Source of the DNA: Paeniglutamicibacter psychrophenolicus
GTDB lineage: Bacteria; Actinomycetota; Actinomycetes; Actinomycetales; Micrococcaceae
Reading direction: 5' to 3'
DNA length: 64,000 nucleotides
NCBI RefSeq assembly: GCF_017876575.1
Contig: NZ_JAGIOE010000001.1
Location: 3,948,443-4,012,442 of the forward strand
Below, piece by piece: positions 55,549 through 64,000 of this stretch (within the stretch, counting starts at the first letter, position 1; each line of letters begins with the position of its first letter). The notes beneath the pieces were generated by a model. The model did no database searches, had not been told where the DNA came from, and worked only from the letters and a program-made list of their open reading frames with translations. Position numbers and translations under genes: made by a program.

Positions 55549-57168
55549 GTGTCCAGGCAAACCCTTGGCCCACGCTTTGGCCGCACCACGAAGCTGTCCC
55601 TTGCCGGGCAGTTCCTTGGCCTGCAATTGCTGATCCTGCTGGCAGTGCTGGCCGGGGTGCTGTCCATGTCACTGGCCCAGTCCACGCAGACCTTTGAACG
55701 CGTAGAGTCCCGGCGCTCGCTGTCCGCGGCCGAGAACCTTGCCGCGATCCCGGTGGTGCGGGCCCTGCTGCCGGAGGCCAGGCCCCGCTACGGGGCAACG
55801 CTTCCCGCCATCGCCGAATCGGTGCGGTCGGTCTCCGGAAGCGGCGAGTCCCTGCTGGCCAACGCCCAGGGCATCGTGGTGACATCTTCGGATCCCTCCC
55901 TGCTCGGGGAACCGTTCCCGGTGGGCGAGTCCACGGTGCTCCAGGGGCGGGCCTGGACCGGTGCGACGGTGAGAAGCGGCATCAAGATGCTCGAGGCCCA
56001 TGTCCCGGTGCTGGCCGACAACGGAAGGCTCGTGGGCTTCGCGGTGGTGGGCCGGACCTATCCATCGATATTCGAACGCCTCCTGGAGGCAACCCCCAAC
56101 CTCTTGGTCTACCTCGGGGTCTCCGTGGCCCTGGGAACCGTCGGGTCGCTGCTGCTCTCGCGCAGGGTCAAGCGCCAGACCCTGGGCCTGGAACCGGAGG
56201 AAATCACCGGACTGGTCGAGCACCGCGACGCGATCCTGCACGGCGTGAAGGAGGGCGTCGTGGCCATCGACCTGCGCGAGCGCATCACGCTGGCCAACGA
56301 CGCGGCACGCCAGCTGCTGGGCTGGCCCGATGACTGCGAGGGCCGCACGCTGACCGAACTGTCCATCGAACCTCCCCTGCGCGAGGTGCTGACCATGAAG
56401 CAGCGGGATGCCGACCGGCTGGTGCTGGTCGGCGAGCGCCTGGTGGTGCTCAACCGCCGGCCCATGGAATCCCACGGCCGGGTGGTCGGGTCGGTGACCA
56501 CGCTGCGGGACCGCACCGAGCTGACCACGCTGGAAAAGGAACTCGGAGCCACCCAAATGACGACCGAGACGCTGCGTGCCCAAACCCACGAGTTCGCCAA
56601 CCAGCTGCACACCATCTCCGGGCTGATCCAGCTGGAGGAATACGACGAGGTGGTGTCCTACGTGGACGGGGTCAGCTTCAGCCGCACCCGCCTGCTCGAT
56701 GACGTCACCACCCGGATCGCCGATCCCACGGTCGCCGCCCTGCTCATTGCCAAGTCCGCGCTGGCCTCCGAACGGGGCGTGGGCATCGACTTGGACCCCG
56801 GTTCACTCCTTGGCCGCGTCGACGAGGCCCTGTCCCGGGACCTGACCACGGTGGTCGGAAACCTGGTGGACAACGCCATCGATGCCGTGGCCGGCCGCCC
56901 CGACGCCCGGGTTCGCATGCGGCTGTCGGAGGACGGGAACACCGTCACGGTGAGGGTGCACGATTCCGGCGCGGGCGTCGAATCGTTGGACCTCGGCAAG
57001 ATCTTTGTCCAGGGCTTCAGCACCAAGACCTCTTCGTCCGCGGCGGGCCGCGGATTCGGTCTGGCCTTGACGCGCCTGGTCTGCCTGCGGCGCGGCGGCG
57101 ACGTCACCGTGGCCAATGACAAGGGAGCCGTTTTCACTGCACACCTTGGGAAGAAGGGACAGTCATGA
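55549..57168 (+). CDS. CitA/DcuS-type sensor histidine kinase
   Basis: A 539-aa membrane kinase. One helix near residue 25-45 (LGLQLLILLAVLAGVLSMSL), an extracellular PAS-like sensor domain (EARPRYGATLPAIAESVRSV and further), a second helix at about 187-205 (NLLVYLGVSVALGTVGSLLL), a cytoplasmic PAS domain (HRDAILHGVKEGVVAIDL), then LRAQTHEFANQLHTISGLIQL with His347 and the GHKL ATPase (NLVDNAIDAVAG; GRGFGLALTRLVCLRRGG). This is the citrate/C4-dicarboxylate sensor layout. Start: GTG 55549 with AAGGA; another GTG at 55495. It likely controls the divergent tct operon. Confidence 0.9.
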   Translation: MSRQTLGPRFGRTTKLSLAGQFLGLQLLILLAVLAGVLSMSLAQSTQTFERVESRRSLSAAENLAAIPVVRALLPEARPRYGATLPAIAESVRSVSGSGESLLANAQGIVVTSSDPSLLGEPFPVGESTVLQGRAWTGATVRSGIKMLEAHVPVLADNGRLVGFAVVGRTYPSIFERLLEATPNLLVYLGVSVALGTVGSLLLSRRVKRQTLGLEPEEITGLVEHRDAILHGVKEGVVAIDLRERITLANDAARQLLGWPDDCEGRTLTELSIEPPLREVLTMKQRDADRLVLVGERLVVLNRRPMESHGRVVGSVTTLRDRTELTTLEKELGATQMTTETLRAQTHEFANQLHTISGLIQLEEYDEVVSYVDGVSFSRTRLLDDVTTRIADPTVAALLIAKSALASERGVGIDLDPGSLLGRVDEALSRDLTTVVGNLVDNAIDAVAGRPDARVRMRLSEDGNTVTVRVHDSGAGVESLDLGKIFVQGFSTKTSSSAAGRGFGLALTRLVCLRRGGDVTVANDKGAVFTAHLGKKGQS

Positions 57169-57836
57169 TCAAGGTCCTGATCGTCGATGACGATTTCATG
57201 GTTGCCCGGATCCATTCCGGGTTCGTGGCCCAGATGCCCGGCTTCGAGGTCGCGGGGGTGGCACGCAACGGGGCCCAGGCCCTCGTCGAGGCGGCCCGCA
57301 TCACCCCCGACCTGGTGTTGCTGGACATCCATCTTCCCGACATCTCCGGGTTGGAGCTGCTGGGCCAGCTGCGCGCCGCGGTCCCGGATTTGGACGTGCT
57401 GGTGATCAGTGCCGCCCGCGAGGCCGACACCGTGCGCAGGGCACTGCGCGGGGGCATCGTGCACTACCTCATGAAGCCGTTCACGCAGGAGGACCTGCAT
57501 CAAAGGCTGGAGCACTACCGGCGCACCTACCGATCGCTGGAGTCCGTCGACACCGCCGAGCAGTCGGACGTGGATGCCGTCTTCGGCATGGCGGGCTCGG
57601 ACAAGCCGTTGCCCAAGGGGTGCGGGCCCGAGACCATGGACAGGGTGCAGTCCACCCTGCGTTCCTCCGAGGCCGATTTTTCGGCCCTCGAGGTCGGGGA
57701 GCTGCTGGGCCTGTCCAGGGTCAGCGCGCGGCGCTACCTGGAGTACCTCAACGAGATCGGTGCGGTGCACGTGAACCTGCGCTACGGTTCCGGGCGTCCC
57801 GAACGGCGCTACAGCTGGAAGGGACCGCGTGGCTGA
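57165..57836 (+). CDS. CitB/DcuR-type response regulator
   Basis: A 223-aa regulator. The receiver domain has VLIVDDDFMV at the start, the phosphoryl acceptor Asp54 in LVLLDIHLPD and the Lys in MKPFTQEDL. The C terminus (SALEVGELLGLSRVSARRYLEYLNEIGAVHVNLRYGSGRPERRY) is the winged HTH of the CitB/DcuR group. Its ATG overlaps the kinase stop codon as ATGA. Expected to bind the TTGTGTTC repeats upstream of tctC. Confidence 0.92.
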   Translation: MIKVLIVDDDFMVARIHSGFVAQMPGFEVAGVARNGAQALVEAARITPDLVLLDIHLPDISGLELLGQLRAAVPDLDVLVISAAREADTVRRALRGGIVHYLMKPFTQEDLHQRLEHYRRTYRSLESVDTAEQSDVDAVFGMAGSDKPLPKGCGPETMDRVQSTLRSSEADFSALEVGELLGLSRVSARRYLEYLNEIGAVHVNLRYGSGRPERRYSWKGPRG

Positions 57837-57842
57837 GCGGGC

Positions 57843-58391
57843 CTAGAGCCAGTCGTCCACGCCGAAGGACCCGTTGCGCAGCTTCTCGTGGGCCTCGCGG
57901 GTGAACATCAGGCACACCCGGGTCGCCTCGGCCACGGTGATGCCGTCCTGGTTCCTGCCCACGTGGGCGAAGGTCGCCACCCCGAGCCCGGGCCTGGAGT
58001 TGGAGGGGCGCAGATCAACGATGTGCGTCTGGGTGTAGAGGGTGTCCCCCGGGAACAGCGGGTGCGGGAAGCGCACGTCGGTCAGCCCCAGCTGGCCCAT
58101 CAGGGTGCCCTGGGTCAGCTGCGCCACCGACTGGCCGACCATGGTGGCCAGGGTGAACATCGAGTTCATGACCCGGCGGCCAAAGGGCTGCGTGGCCGCA
58201 TAGGCGGCGTCCAGGTGCAATGCCTGGGTGTTCATGGTCATGGTGGTGAACAGGACGTTGTCCGCCTCGGTCATGGTGCGCCCGGGCGAGTGCACATAGA
58301 CCGCGTCGGCATCCAGTTCCTCGAAGTACAGGCCACGCTGGTGGATTTCGTGTACGTCGCCCTGCTCGGCCATGGCCATCACGCATCCCAT
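57843..58391 (-). CDS. MaoC-like dehydratase-domain protein
   Basis: A 182-aa hot-dog-fold protein. HQRGLYFEELDADAVYVHSPGRTMTEADNVLFTTMT, then RRVMNSMFTLATMVGQSVAQLT and RFPHPLFPGDTLYTQTHIVD, are typical of MaoC-type hydratases that act on acyl-CoA esters. The start is unsettled among ATG 58391, ATG 58379 and ATG 58373. It lies downstream of the acyl-CoA dehydrogenase gene on the same strand (122-nt gap) and is probably part of the same acyl-CoA breakdown pathway. Confidence 0.85.
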   Translation of the reverse strand: MGCVMAMAEQGDVHEIHQRGLYFEELDADAVYVHSPGRTMTEADNVLFTTMTMNTQALHLDAAYAATQPFGRRVMNSMFTLATMVGQSVAQLTQGTLMGQLGLTDVRFPHPLFPGDTLYTQTHIVDLRPSNSRPGLGVATFAHVGRNQDGITVAEATRVCLMFTREAHEKLRNGSFGVDDWL

Positions 58392-58513
58392 CGGTTCATT
58401 GCGGTTCGCTTCGGCCGGCACCGCGCCGGTGCGCCGGCCGGCCGAGGCAACCCCTGGAGGACTCTTGTTCTCGTATCCTACAAACTTTTCACCCCGTGCG
58501 TCCGGGACCCGCC

Positions 58514-59677
58514 TTAGAGTCCCAGGGAGCGGGCGATCAACAGCAGCTGGACCTCGGTGGTGCCCTCGCCGATTTCCAGGATCTTCGAGTCCCGGTAGTG
58601 CCGGGCCACCAGTGATTCGTTCATGAACCCGTAGCCGCCGAAGATCTGCGTGGCGTCCCGGGCGTTGTCCATGGCCGCCTCCCCGGCCACCAGCTTGGCG
58701 ATCGCGGCCTCGGTCTTGAAGTCCTGGCCCGCGAGCATCTTGGCCGCCGCCGCATAGTAGGTGAGCCGCGAGGTGTGCACCCGGGCGGCCATGCGGGCGA
58801 TCTTGAAGGAGATGCCCTGGTTCGATCCGATGGACTTCCCGAAGGTCGTCCGGGTCTTGGCATAGGCGGTGGCCTCGTCCAGGCAGCCCTGGGCGGCCCC
58901 GGTGCCCAGCGCCGCAATGGCGATGCGTCCCTCATCGAGGATGGACAGGAAGTTCGCGTAGCCGCGCCCGCGCTCCCCCAGCAGGTTCTCCTCGGGGACC
59001 TGCGCGTCCTCGAACCTCAGCGGGTGGGTGTCCGAGGCGCGCCAGCCGACCTTGTCGTAGGCCTTCTCCACGGTGTAGCCGGGGGTGTCGCGCGGCACCA
59101 GGATGGTGGAGATTTCCTTGGCGGTGGTTCCGTCGGGCTTCTGCCGGGTCCCGGTGACTGCGGTGACGGTGACCAGGGTGGAGATGTCGGTGCCGGAGTT
59201 GGTGATGAATTCCTTGGATCCGTTGATCGTCCAGGTTCCATCCGCCAGGGCCGCTGTGGTAGCGGTGCCCCCGGCATCGGAACCGGCCCCGGATTCGGTC
59301 AGGCCGAACCCGGCCAGCTCGGTACCCGAGCACAGGGCCGGAAGCCAGCGTTCCTTCTGCGCCTGGGTCCCGAAGCGGTGGATCGGCATGGCCCCCAGGG
59401 AAACCCCTGCCTCCAGGGTGATCGCGACCGACTGGTCAACCCGCGCCAGTTCCTCGATGGCCAGGGACAGGGCGAAGTAGTCCCCGCCCATCCCGCCGTA
59501 CTCCTCGGAAAAGGGCAGCCCGAACAGTCCCATCTGGCCCATCTGGGCCATGACTTCATAGGGGAAGGAATGTGCCGCGTCGTGCTTGGCCGAGACCGGG
59601 GCGACGACCTCGGTGGCGAACTCGCGCACCGTCTTGGCCAGTTCCTTGTAGTCCTCGTTGAGTTCCAGGTTGATCAT
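58514..59677 (-). CDS. Acyl-CoA dehydrogenase
   Basis: A 387-aa flavoenzyme. The N-terminal helical domain includes MGQMGLFGLPFSEEYGGMGGDYFAL. The FAD contact GFGLTESGAGSDAGG is followed by NGSKEFITNSGTDISTLVTVTA. The C-terminal part includes TRTTFGKSIGSNQGISFKIA, ATQIFGGYGFMNES and RDSKILEIGEGTTEVQLLLIAR. The substrate cannot be fixed; a branched short-chain acyl-CoA is plausible given the MaoC neighbour. Start: ATG 59675-59677 after GGGGAAA. It diverges from the TetR gene, with an operator-like palindrome between. Confidence 0.93.
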   Translation of the reverse strand: MINLELNEDYKELAKTVREFATEVVAPVSAKHDAAHSFPYEVMAQMGQMGLFGLPFSEEYGGMGGDYFALSLAIEELARVDQSVAITLEAGVSLGAMPIHRFGTQAQKERWLPALCSGTELAGFGLTESGAGSDAGGTATTAALADGTWTINGSKEFITNSGTDISTLVTVTAVTGTRQKPDGTTAKEISTILVPRDTPGYTVEKAYDKVGWRASDTHPLRFEDAQVPEENLLGERGRGYANFLSILDEGRIAIAALGTGAAQGCLDEATAYAKTRTTFGKSIGSNQGISFKIARMAARVHTSRLTYYAAAAKMLAGQDFKTEAAIAKLVAGEAAMDNARDATQIFGGYGFMNESLVARHYRDSKILEIGEGTTEVQLLLIARSLGL

Positions 59678-59830
59678 TTTCCCCGGTGTCCCTTTCGCTG
59701 GTAGGCATGGATGCGGGATTGCCGGTTGTCGGTCCGAAGCCGCGTGTTGCGGGCGTCGGCCGGCCGGTCCCGCGGGCCCGTCCGGTCCGCGGTTGCGGGC
59801 CGCTTGGGCTTTGTCCGGCGACCACGTATT

Positions 59831-59846
59831 GTTAGTGATCATTAAC
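59831..59846. promoter_or_regulatory. Palindromic operator candidate for the TetR regulator
   Basis: GTTAGTGATCATTAAC is a 16-bp near-perfect palindrome around TGATCA, with one mismatched pair. It lies between the divergent acyl-CoA dehydrogenase and TetR genes. Regulators of this type bind such sites to control the neighbouring fatty acid or branched acid genes. Confidence 0.65.
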
Positions 59847-59956
59847 TGAGTTCGAGGCTAGTGGCGTACGGCACACTTGTCCAGTGTCCCAGGAGCACCA
59901 AGAACCGCCCGGCTTTCGCCGGCATGCGGGACCTTGGCAGGAAGGAGCGGTGAGGC

Positions 59957-60571
59957 GTGAAGGCAAACGGCAAGGACCTGGCTGCGACCGACCGCGACCG
60001 CGCCAAGGCACAACGACGCGAAGACCTTTTGGCCGAGGCCACCAGGCTCTTTGCCATCCACGGCTATGCCGGGGTGTCGCTCGAGGACCTCGGGGCGGCC
60101 TGCGGAATAAGCGGCCCGGCGGTCTACCGGCACTTTTCCGGAAAGCCGGCGGTCCTCATCGCCCTGCTGGTTGGCGTCAGCCAGGACATGCTCGACGGCG
60201 GCCAGAAGGTCACCGCGGCCGGGGGCGGAGCCGAGGAAATCCTCAGGCGGCTGATCGCCTTCCACACCGATTTTGCCCTGGCCCGACCCGACATCATCCA
60301 GGTCCAGGACCGCCACCTGGTGACCCTGCCGGCCGCGGAGCTGCAATTGGTGCGCAAGCTCCAGCGTGCCTACATCGCGCTGTGGACCGAACAACTGCAC
60401 CGGATCCACCCCGAGGAAACCAACGCCGTCGTCCGCTTCCGGGCCCACGCCGCCTTCGGTTTGCTGAACTCCACCGCGCATTCGGCGCACTCCCCGCGCA
60501 CCTCCAAGGCGGGGTTGCGCAAACTGCTGAACCAGATGGCGGCATCCGCCCTGTTCACCCGGGTAGGCTAG
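59957..60571 (+). CDS. TetR/AcrR-family regulator
   Basis: A 204-aa regulator. The N-terminal HTH is RREDLLAEATRLFAIHGYAGVSLEDLGAACGISGPAVYRHFSGKPAVLIALL, which is complete. The C-terminal ligand domain (IAFHTDFALARPDIIQVQDRHLVTLPAAE...) is variable. The start is GTG 59957, with GGAG ten bases before it. It is divergent from the acyl-CoA dehydrogenase gene and probably represses it and itself until an acyl-CoA is bound. Confidence 0.9.
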   Translation: MKANGKDLAATDRDRAKAQRREDLLAEATRLFAIHGYAGVSLEDLGAACGISGPAVYRHFSGKPAVLIALLVGVSQDMLDGGQKVTAAGGGAEEILRRLIAFHTDFALARPDIIQVQDRHLVTLPAAELQLVRKLQRAYIALWTEQLHRIHPEETNAVVRFRAHAAFGLLNSTAHSAHSPRTSKAGLRKLLNQMAASALFTRVG

Positions 60572-60602
60572 GACATAGACGACCATCACAACTAGAGAGG
60601 CA

Positions 60603-61073
60603 GTGACCGTGCATCTACGGCCTTTGCAGCCCGAAGACCTGGATCAGTTCTTCGTCCACCAGCAGGACCCCGAGGCCAACCTCATGGCAGCCTTCACGGC
60701 CCGGAACCCGGCTGACCGCGGGGTCTTCGACCACCACTGGGGTTCTATCATCAACGATCCCAAGGTAGTGGTGCGCACCATCGAGCACGACGGCGAGGTT
60801 GCCGGTTCGATCCTGGTGTTCGAACACGAAGACATCCCGGAGATCACTTTCTGGACCGCCAGCCGCTACTGGGGCCAGGGCATCACCACCTCCGCCGTGG
60901 ATGCGTTCCTGGCCGAGTACACCGCCCGGCCGTTGCGCGCCCGCGTCCCGCAGGACAACATCGGCTCCATCAAGGTCCTGGAACGACGTGGTTTCAAGGT
61001 CGTTGACGAGGCTGCCGACTTCTCCAACGCCCGCGCCGCGGTGGTCAAGGAATTCATCATGGAGCTTGCCTAG
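60603..61073 (+). CDS. GNAT-family N-acetyltransferase
   Basis: A 156-aa protein: VHLRPLQPEDLDQFFVHQQDPEANLMAAFTARNP, then ASRYWGQGITTSAVDAFLAEY (acetyl-CoA loop) and RVPQDNIGSIKVLERRGFKVVDE. This is the RimJ/RimL-like subtype; the acceptor is unknown. It begins 31 nt after the TetR gene on the same strand and ends before a strong terminator. The start is GTG 60603 with GAGAGG before it. Confidence 0.87.
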   Translation: MTVHLRPLQPEDLDQFFVHQQDPEANLMAAFTARNPADRGVFDHHWGSIINDPKVVVRTIEHDGEVAGSILVFEHEDIPEITFWTASRYWGQGITTSAVDAFLAEYTARPLRARVPQDNIGSIKVLERRGFKVVDEAADFSNARAAVVKEFIMELA

Positions 61074-61115
61074 GCTCCCCGCGCTTCATCCCAAGCCCCG
61101 CCCCGCGGGCAACGC

Positions 61116-61154
61116 AAAGGCCGGAAAACCAAGTCGCTTGGTTTCCCGGCCTTT
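61116..61154. terminator. Bidirectional terminator between GNAT and peptide ABC genes
   Basis: AAAGGCCGGAAAACCAAG (61116-61133) pairs with CTTGGTTTCCCGGCCTTT (61137-61154), an 18-bp stem with one mismatch and a 3-nt loop. It ends transcription from both sides. Confidence 0.88.
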
Positions 61155-61169
61155 GTCGTGTGCCGAATA

Positions 61170-62873
61170 TCAGCTGTCCGGGTTTTCCAGTTCCATCAGC
61201 AGGCGGCGTGCCTCCCGGCGCACCGCTTGTTCCCGGGGCTCCGGCACCGGGGCGGCGGCCAGCAGCCGGCGCGTGTAGTCATGCTGCGGGGCGTGCAGCA
61301 CGTCGGAGACCCGTCCCTGCTCGACCGACTTGCCGTCCTTCATGACCACCACGTTGTGCGCCAGCAGGTCCACCACGGCCAAGTCGTGGCTGACAAACAG
61401 GCAGGCGAACTCGTAGCGTTCCTGCAGTTCCTGGATCATTTCCAGCACCGCTGCCTGCACCGAGACATCCAGCGCACTGGTCGGTTCGTCGGCAATCAGC
61501 AGTTCCGGGTCGAGGGTCAGCGCGCGGGCGATGCAGATGCGCTGGCGCTGGCCGCCGGAAAGCTCATGCGGGTACCGGTTCATGACGGTGCGCGGCAGGT
61601 GCACCGCGTCGAGCAGTTCCTGGGCACGCTTGATCCGCTCGGCACGGTTCCCGACCTTGTGCACCACCATCGGCTCGGTGATGCAGTCGCCGATCGGGAA
61701 GCGCGGGTTCAGCGACGCGGCCGGATCCTGGAAGATCACCCCGATCTTGGCACGGATGGCACGGGCGGCCTTGGGCCGAAGCGAGGCCAGGTTGGTGCCC
61801 TGGACCGCCAGCACCCCGGAGGCCACCGGCAGCAGCCCCAGCACGGCCTTGGCCACGGTGGACTTGCCGGAGCCCGACTCCCCCACGATGCCCAGGATCT
61901 GGCCGCGGGCCAGCTCGAAGGACACATCGTCCACGGCCCGGAACTTGGAGCCGCGCATGTCGTATTCGAGCACCAGGTTCCTGGCCTCGAGGACCAGCTT
62001 GCGCTCCGGGTCCACCACATCGGCAGGTTCCGGTTCCCAGGTCCCGGTGACATCGACGGCCTCGAGCCGCGGGACCGAGGAGAGCAGTTTCTGCGTGTAC
62101 GGGTGCACCGGGTGGTTGAGCACCTGGTCCACGGTGCCGGTTTCCACCAGCGAGCCACGGAACATCACCGCGACGCGGTCGGCCAGGTCGGCCACCACGC
62201 CCATGTTGTGGGTGATCAGCAGGATGCCGGTGTTCAGCTTGTCCTTGAGCTCGCGCAGCAGATCCAGGATCTCGGCCTGCACCGTCACATCCAGCGCGGT
62301 GGTCGGCTCGTCGGCGATGATGACCTTCGGGTCGCAGGAGATCGCCATGGCGATCACGATGCGCTGGCGCTGGCCGCCGGAGAACTGGTGCGGGTACTGC
62401 TTGATGCGCTTGCGCGGGTCGGGTATCCCGACCATTTCCAGCAGCTCGATGGCGCGTGCCGTCGCCTCCTTGCCGTAGGCCAGCCCGTGCAGCTCGAGGG
62501 ACTCGGTGAGCTGGCGCTCGATGGTCAGCACCGGGTTCAGCGCGGTCATGGGCTCCTGGAAGACCATGGCGATGTCCGTGGCGCGCATCTTGCGCATCTT
62601 GCTCTCGGCAAGGCCGACCACGTTGACGCCGCCCACCATGGCCTTGCCGGTGATGTAGGCATTGGGCGGCAGCAGGCCGATGGCGGCGGTGGAGGTCACC
62701 GATTTCCCGGAACCCGATTCGCCCACCAGGGCCACGACCTCCCCCGGGTACACCTCCAGGGACAGGCCCTTGACCGCGTGCACGTCGGAGAACTCGGTCT
62801 CGAAGGAAACGGAAAGGTTCTGGAAGCTCAGGGCCGTTGCGGTTTCGCCGGCATGTGCCGTGGGGATGCTCAT
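61170..62873 (-). CDS. Peptide ABC transporter ATPase, DppD-DppF fusion
   Basis: A 567-aa protein with two complete ABC domains. First: GESGSGKS (Walker A), FSGGQRQR (signature), VIIADEPTTALDV (Walker B). Second, from about residue 300: GESGSGKS, LSGGQRQR, LLIADEPTSALDV. Each is followed by the oligopeptide-type C-terminal region (HPYTQKLLSSVP and HDYTRRLLAAAP). It powers uptake of di- or oligopeptides. The fusion of the two ATPases is common in actinobacteria. ATG 62871-62873 overlaps the dppC stop. Confidence 0.93.
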   Translation of the reverse strand: MSIPTAHAGETATALSFQNLSVSFETEFSDVHAVKGLSLEVYPGEVVALVGESGSGKSVTSTAAIGLLPPNAYITGKAMVGGVNVVGLAESKMRKMRATDIAMVFQEPMTALNPVLTIERQLTESLELHGLAYGKEATARAIELLEMVGIPDPRKRIKQYPHQFSGGQRQRIVIAMAISCDPKVIIADEPTTALDVTVQAEILDLLRELKDKLNTGILLITHNMGVVADLADRVAVMFRGSLVETGTVDQVLNHPVHPYTQKLLSSVPRLEAVDVTGTWEPEPADVVDPERKLVLEARNLVLEYDMRGSKFRAVDDVSFELARGQILGIVGESGSGKSTVAKAVLGLLPVASGVLAVQGTNLASLRPKAARAIRAKIGVIFQDPAASLNPRFPIGDCITEPMVVHKVGNRAERIKRAQELLDAVHLPRTVMNRYPHELSGGQRQRICIARALTLDPELLIADEPTSALDVSVQAAVLEMIQELQERYEFACLFVSHDLAVVDLLAHNVVVMKDGKSVEQGRVSDVLHAPQHDYTRRLLAAAPVPEPREQAVRREARRLLMELENPDS

Positions 62874-63958
62874 TCGGATACCTCTTCCTTCTTCGTGCGG
62901 CGCCGGGTCTTCTTGGTCTGGCGCGGGTCAAAGGCGTCGCGCAGCCCGTCGCCCAGGAAGTTCACGCTCAACGCGATGGCCACGATCAACATGCCCGGCC
63001 ACCAGAACAGCCAGGGGCGGTTGGTGAATGCGTTTTGGTACTGGCTGATGAGCAGGCCCAGGGAGGACTCGGGGGCCTTGACCCCGAAGCCCAGGAAGGA
63101 CAGCGAGGTTTCCAGCAGGATCGCCCCGGCGATCGCGAAGGTCGCGTTGACCACGATCACCCCGATCGTGTTGGGCAAAAGGTGCTTGAAGATCACCCGG
63201 GAGGTCTTCGAGCCCATGGCCTGGGCCGCGGCGACGTATTCGCGCTCGCGCAACGAGAGGATCTCGCCGCGCACCAGGCGTGCCAGTCCGGTCCAGGTCA
63301 GCATGCCCAGCACCAGGGCCAGGGCGAAGATGGAACCACCCAGCTTGGAGCCGGCCAGCTGGCCCAGCACTGCGGCAAGCACCAGCAGCGGGATGACGAT
63401 GAACAGGTCGGTCAACCGCATCAGGACCTCGTCGACCCAGCCGCGGAAGTATCCGGCTACGGCGCCGATGATCGCGCCGATGAAGGTTGACAGCGCGCCG
63501 ACGGTCACCGCGATGATGATGGATTTCTGCGTTCCGCGCATCACCAGGGCGAAGTAGTCCTTGCCGGTGTTGTCCTGCCCGAAGGGGTGGTCCCCGATGG
63601 CGAAGCCGGGCCCGCCGAGCCAGGCGGGCCACAGGCTCAGCGTGGGTGCCCCGCCGTTGACCACGATGGAGGACTTCAGGTAGCTCTGGCCCCACCAACC
63701 CGGTATGCCGGCAAATCCGATGGAGGTGAATGCCGTGAGCGTGATGACCACCAGCACCAGGGTGGAGATCATGGCTGCCTTGTGGTTCAGGAAACGCCGG
63801 CGGACCAGTTGGCCCTGGCTCTTGGATTGGCTGGACTTGCGGGCCAGTTCCGCGTCCTCGACCTCAACCAGTGAGACGAGCTCTTGCTCGCCGGGTTCGA
63901 TGTCAGATTTCATGCTCGATGGACCTCGTAGCTCCTCGTTGTCCTTGATCTCGCTCAT
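62870..63958 (-). CDS. Peptide ABC transporter permease, DppC type
   Basis: A 362-aa membrane protein. A long polar N terminus of about 55 residues precedes the first helix (MISTLVLVVITLTAFTSIGFAG). The transport loop EYVAAAQAMGSKTSRVIFKHLLPNTIGVIVV is the EAA motif that contacts the ATPase. The end (AISLSVNFLGDGLRDAFDPRQ in family terms, here IALSVNFLGDGLRDAFDPRQ) is the usual DppC C terminus. It overlaps dppB upstream by ATGA and the ATPase downstream by ATGA. Confidence 0.92.
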   Translation of the reverse strand: MSEIKDNEELRGPSSMKSDIEPGEQELVSLVEVEDAELARKSSQSKSQGQLVRRRFLNHKAAMISTLVLVVITLTAFTSIGFAGIPGWWGQSYLKSSIVVNGGAPTLSLWPAWLGGPGFAIGDHPFGQDNTGKDYFALVMRGTQKSIIIAVTVGALSTFIGAIIGAVAGYFRGWVDEVLMRLTDLFIVIPLLVLAAVLGQLAGSKLGGSIFALALVLGMLTWTGLARLVRGEILSLREREYVAAAQAMGSKTSRVIFKHLLPNTIGVIVVNATFAIAGAILLETSLSFLGFGVKAPESSLGLLISQYQNAFTNRPWLFWWPGMLIVAIALSVNFLGDGLRDAFDPRQTKKTRRRTKKEEVSE

Positions 63959-64000
63959 ACCCGGATCCTCGGGTCGAGCAACGCGTAGAAGATGTCGGCC
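63955..64000 (-). CDS. Peptide ABC transporter permease, DppB type (C-terminal end only)
   Basis: Only the last 14 codons are in the window: ADIFYALLDPRIRV and the stop. LDPRIR is the standard end of DppB/OppB permeases, and the stop overlaps the dppC start as ATGA. The rest lies beyond the right edge. Confidence 0.8.
   Translation of the reverse strand, partial: ADIFYALLDPRIRV

Noticed and set aside
1-64000. CRISPR arrays, tRNA or rRNA genes, prophage or integrase genes
   Set aside because: Reading through found no regularly spaced repeats, no tRNA-like T-loop motifs in a cloverleaf context, no rRNA sequence and no integrase or phage structural proteins. Weak cases may have been missed without a covariance search.

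Overview
The window is a high-GC actinobacterial chromosome segment. Gene content and order point to the Micrococcaceae (Arthrobacter/Paeniglutamicibacter-like): rpsO, ribF, truB, rbfA, infB, ylxR, nusA, rimP, proS, ispG, rseP and dxr form a broken-up translation/isoprenoid block, almost all on the minus strand, with frequent GTG/TTG starts, GGAGG-type ribosome binding sites and many 4-nt ATGA/GTGA overlaps. The genus is inferred from gene order and protein character, not from a search.

Layout. 1-1142: 5' part of hen1 (bacterial RNA repair methyltransferase) downstream of a HigBA toxin-antitoxin pair with its own operator. 1231-1291: an IS-end-like imperfect palindrome. 1430-1744: rpsO and its terminator. 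2096-3256: a TDT/SLAC1-type transporter. 3302-10036: narGHJI, the membrane-bound respiratory nitrate reductase operon, with every junction overlapping. 10774-12529: a methyltransferase and ribF. 12707-13318: a DUF937 protein. 13412-17190: a visibly lower-GC two-gene insertion holding a 778-aa protein with a PD-(D/E)xK-like site, a Cys/His cluster and a C-terminal vWA domain, convergent with a membrane-anchored alpha/beta hydrolase. 17665-19492: two small membrane proteins and truB. 19695-22667: an MFS exporter and a secreted ScyD/ScyE-like protein. 22784-28488: rbfA, infB, ylxR, nusA, rimP. 28608-33398: a DUF4439 protein, an Ltp-type surface protein and gamma-glutamyltransferase. 33505-41227: a TSUP transporter, proS, three paralogous lipoproteins, a GNAT protein and ispG.

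Between ispG and rseP, which often lie next to each other in this group, sit about 8 kb of accessory genes (41330-49196): YciI, DUF1801, VOC and GyrI-like proteins, a decapitated LuxR-type regulator, a PLP decarboxylase, an AraC regulator with a small partner, an antitoxin-like gene with a scrambled 3' end, and a HicA-like gene split by an in-frame TGA followed by an HTH partner. rseP and dxr follow, then tctCBA (tripartite tricarboxylate transporter) divergent from a CitA/CitB-type two-component system, with three TTGTGTTC repeats between them. Next come MaoC and acyl-CoA dehydrogenase genes divergent from a TetR regulator with a palindromic site, a GNAT gene, and a Dpp/Opp-type peptide ABC transporter that runs off the right edge.

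Main points of interest: (i) the vWA/PD-(D/E)xK protein plus hydrolase, a candidate undescribed (possibly defence) locus; (ii) hen1 next to higBA; (iii) the HicA-like gene with TGA where the conserved context predicts Cys; (iv) regulatory repeats at tct and at the acyl-CoA dehydrogenase/TetR pair. No tRNA, rRNA or CRISPR array was recognised.
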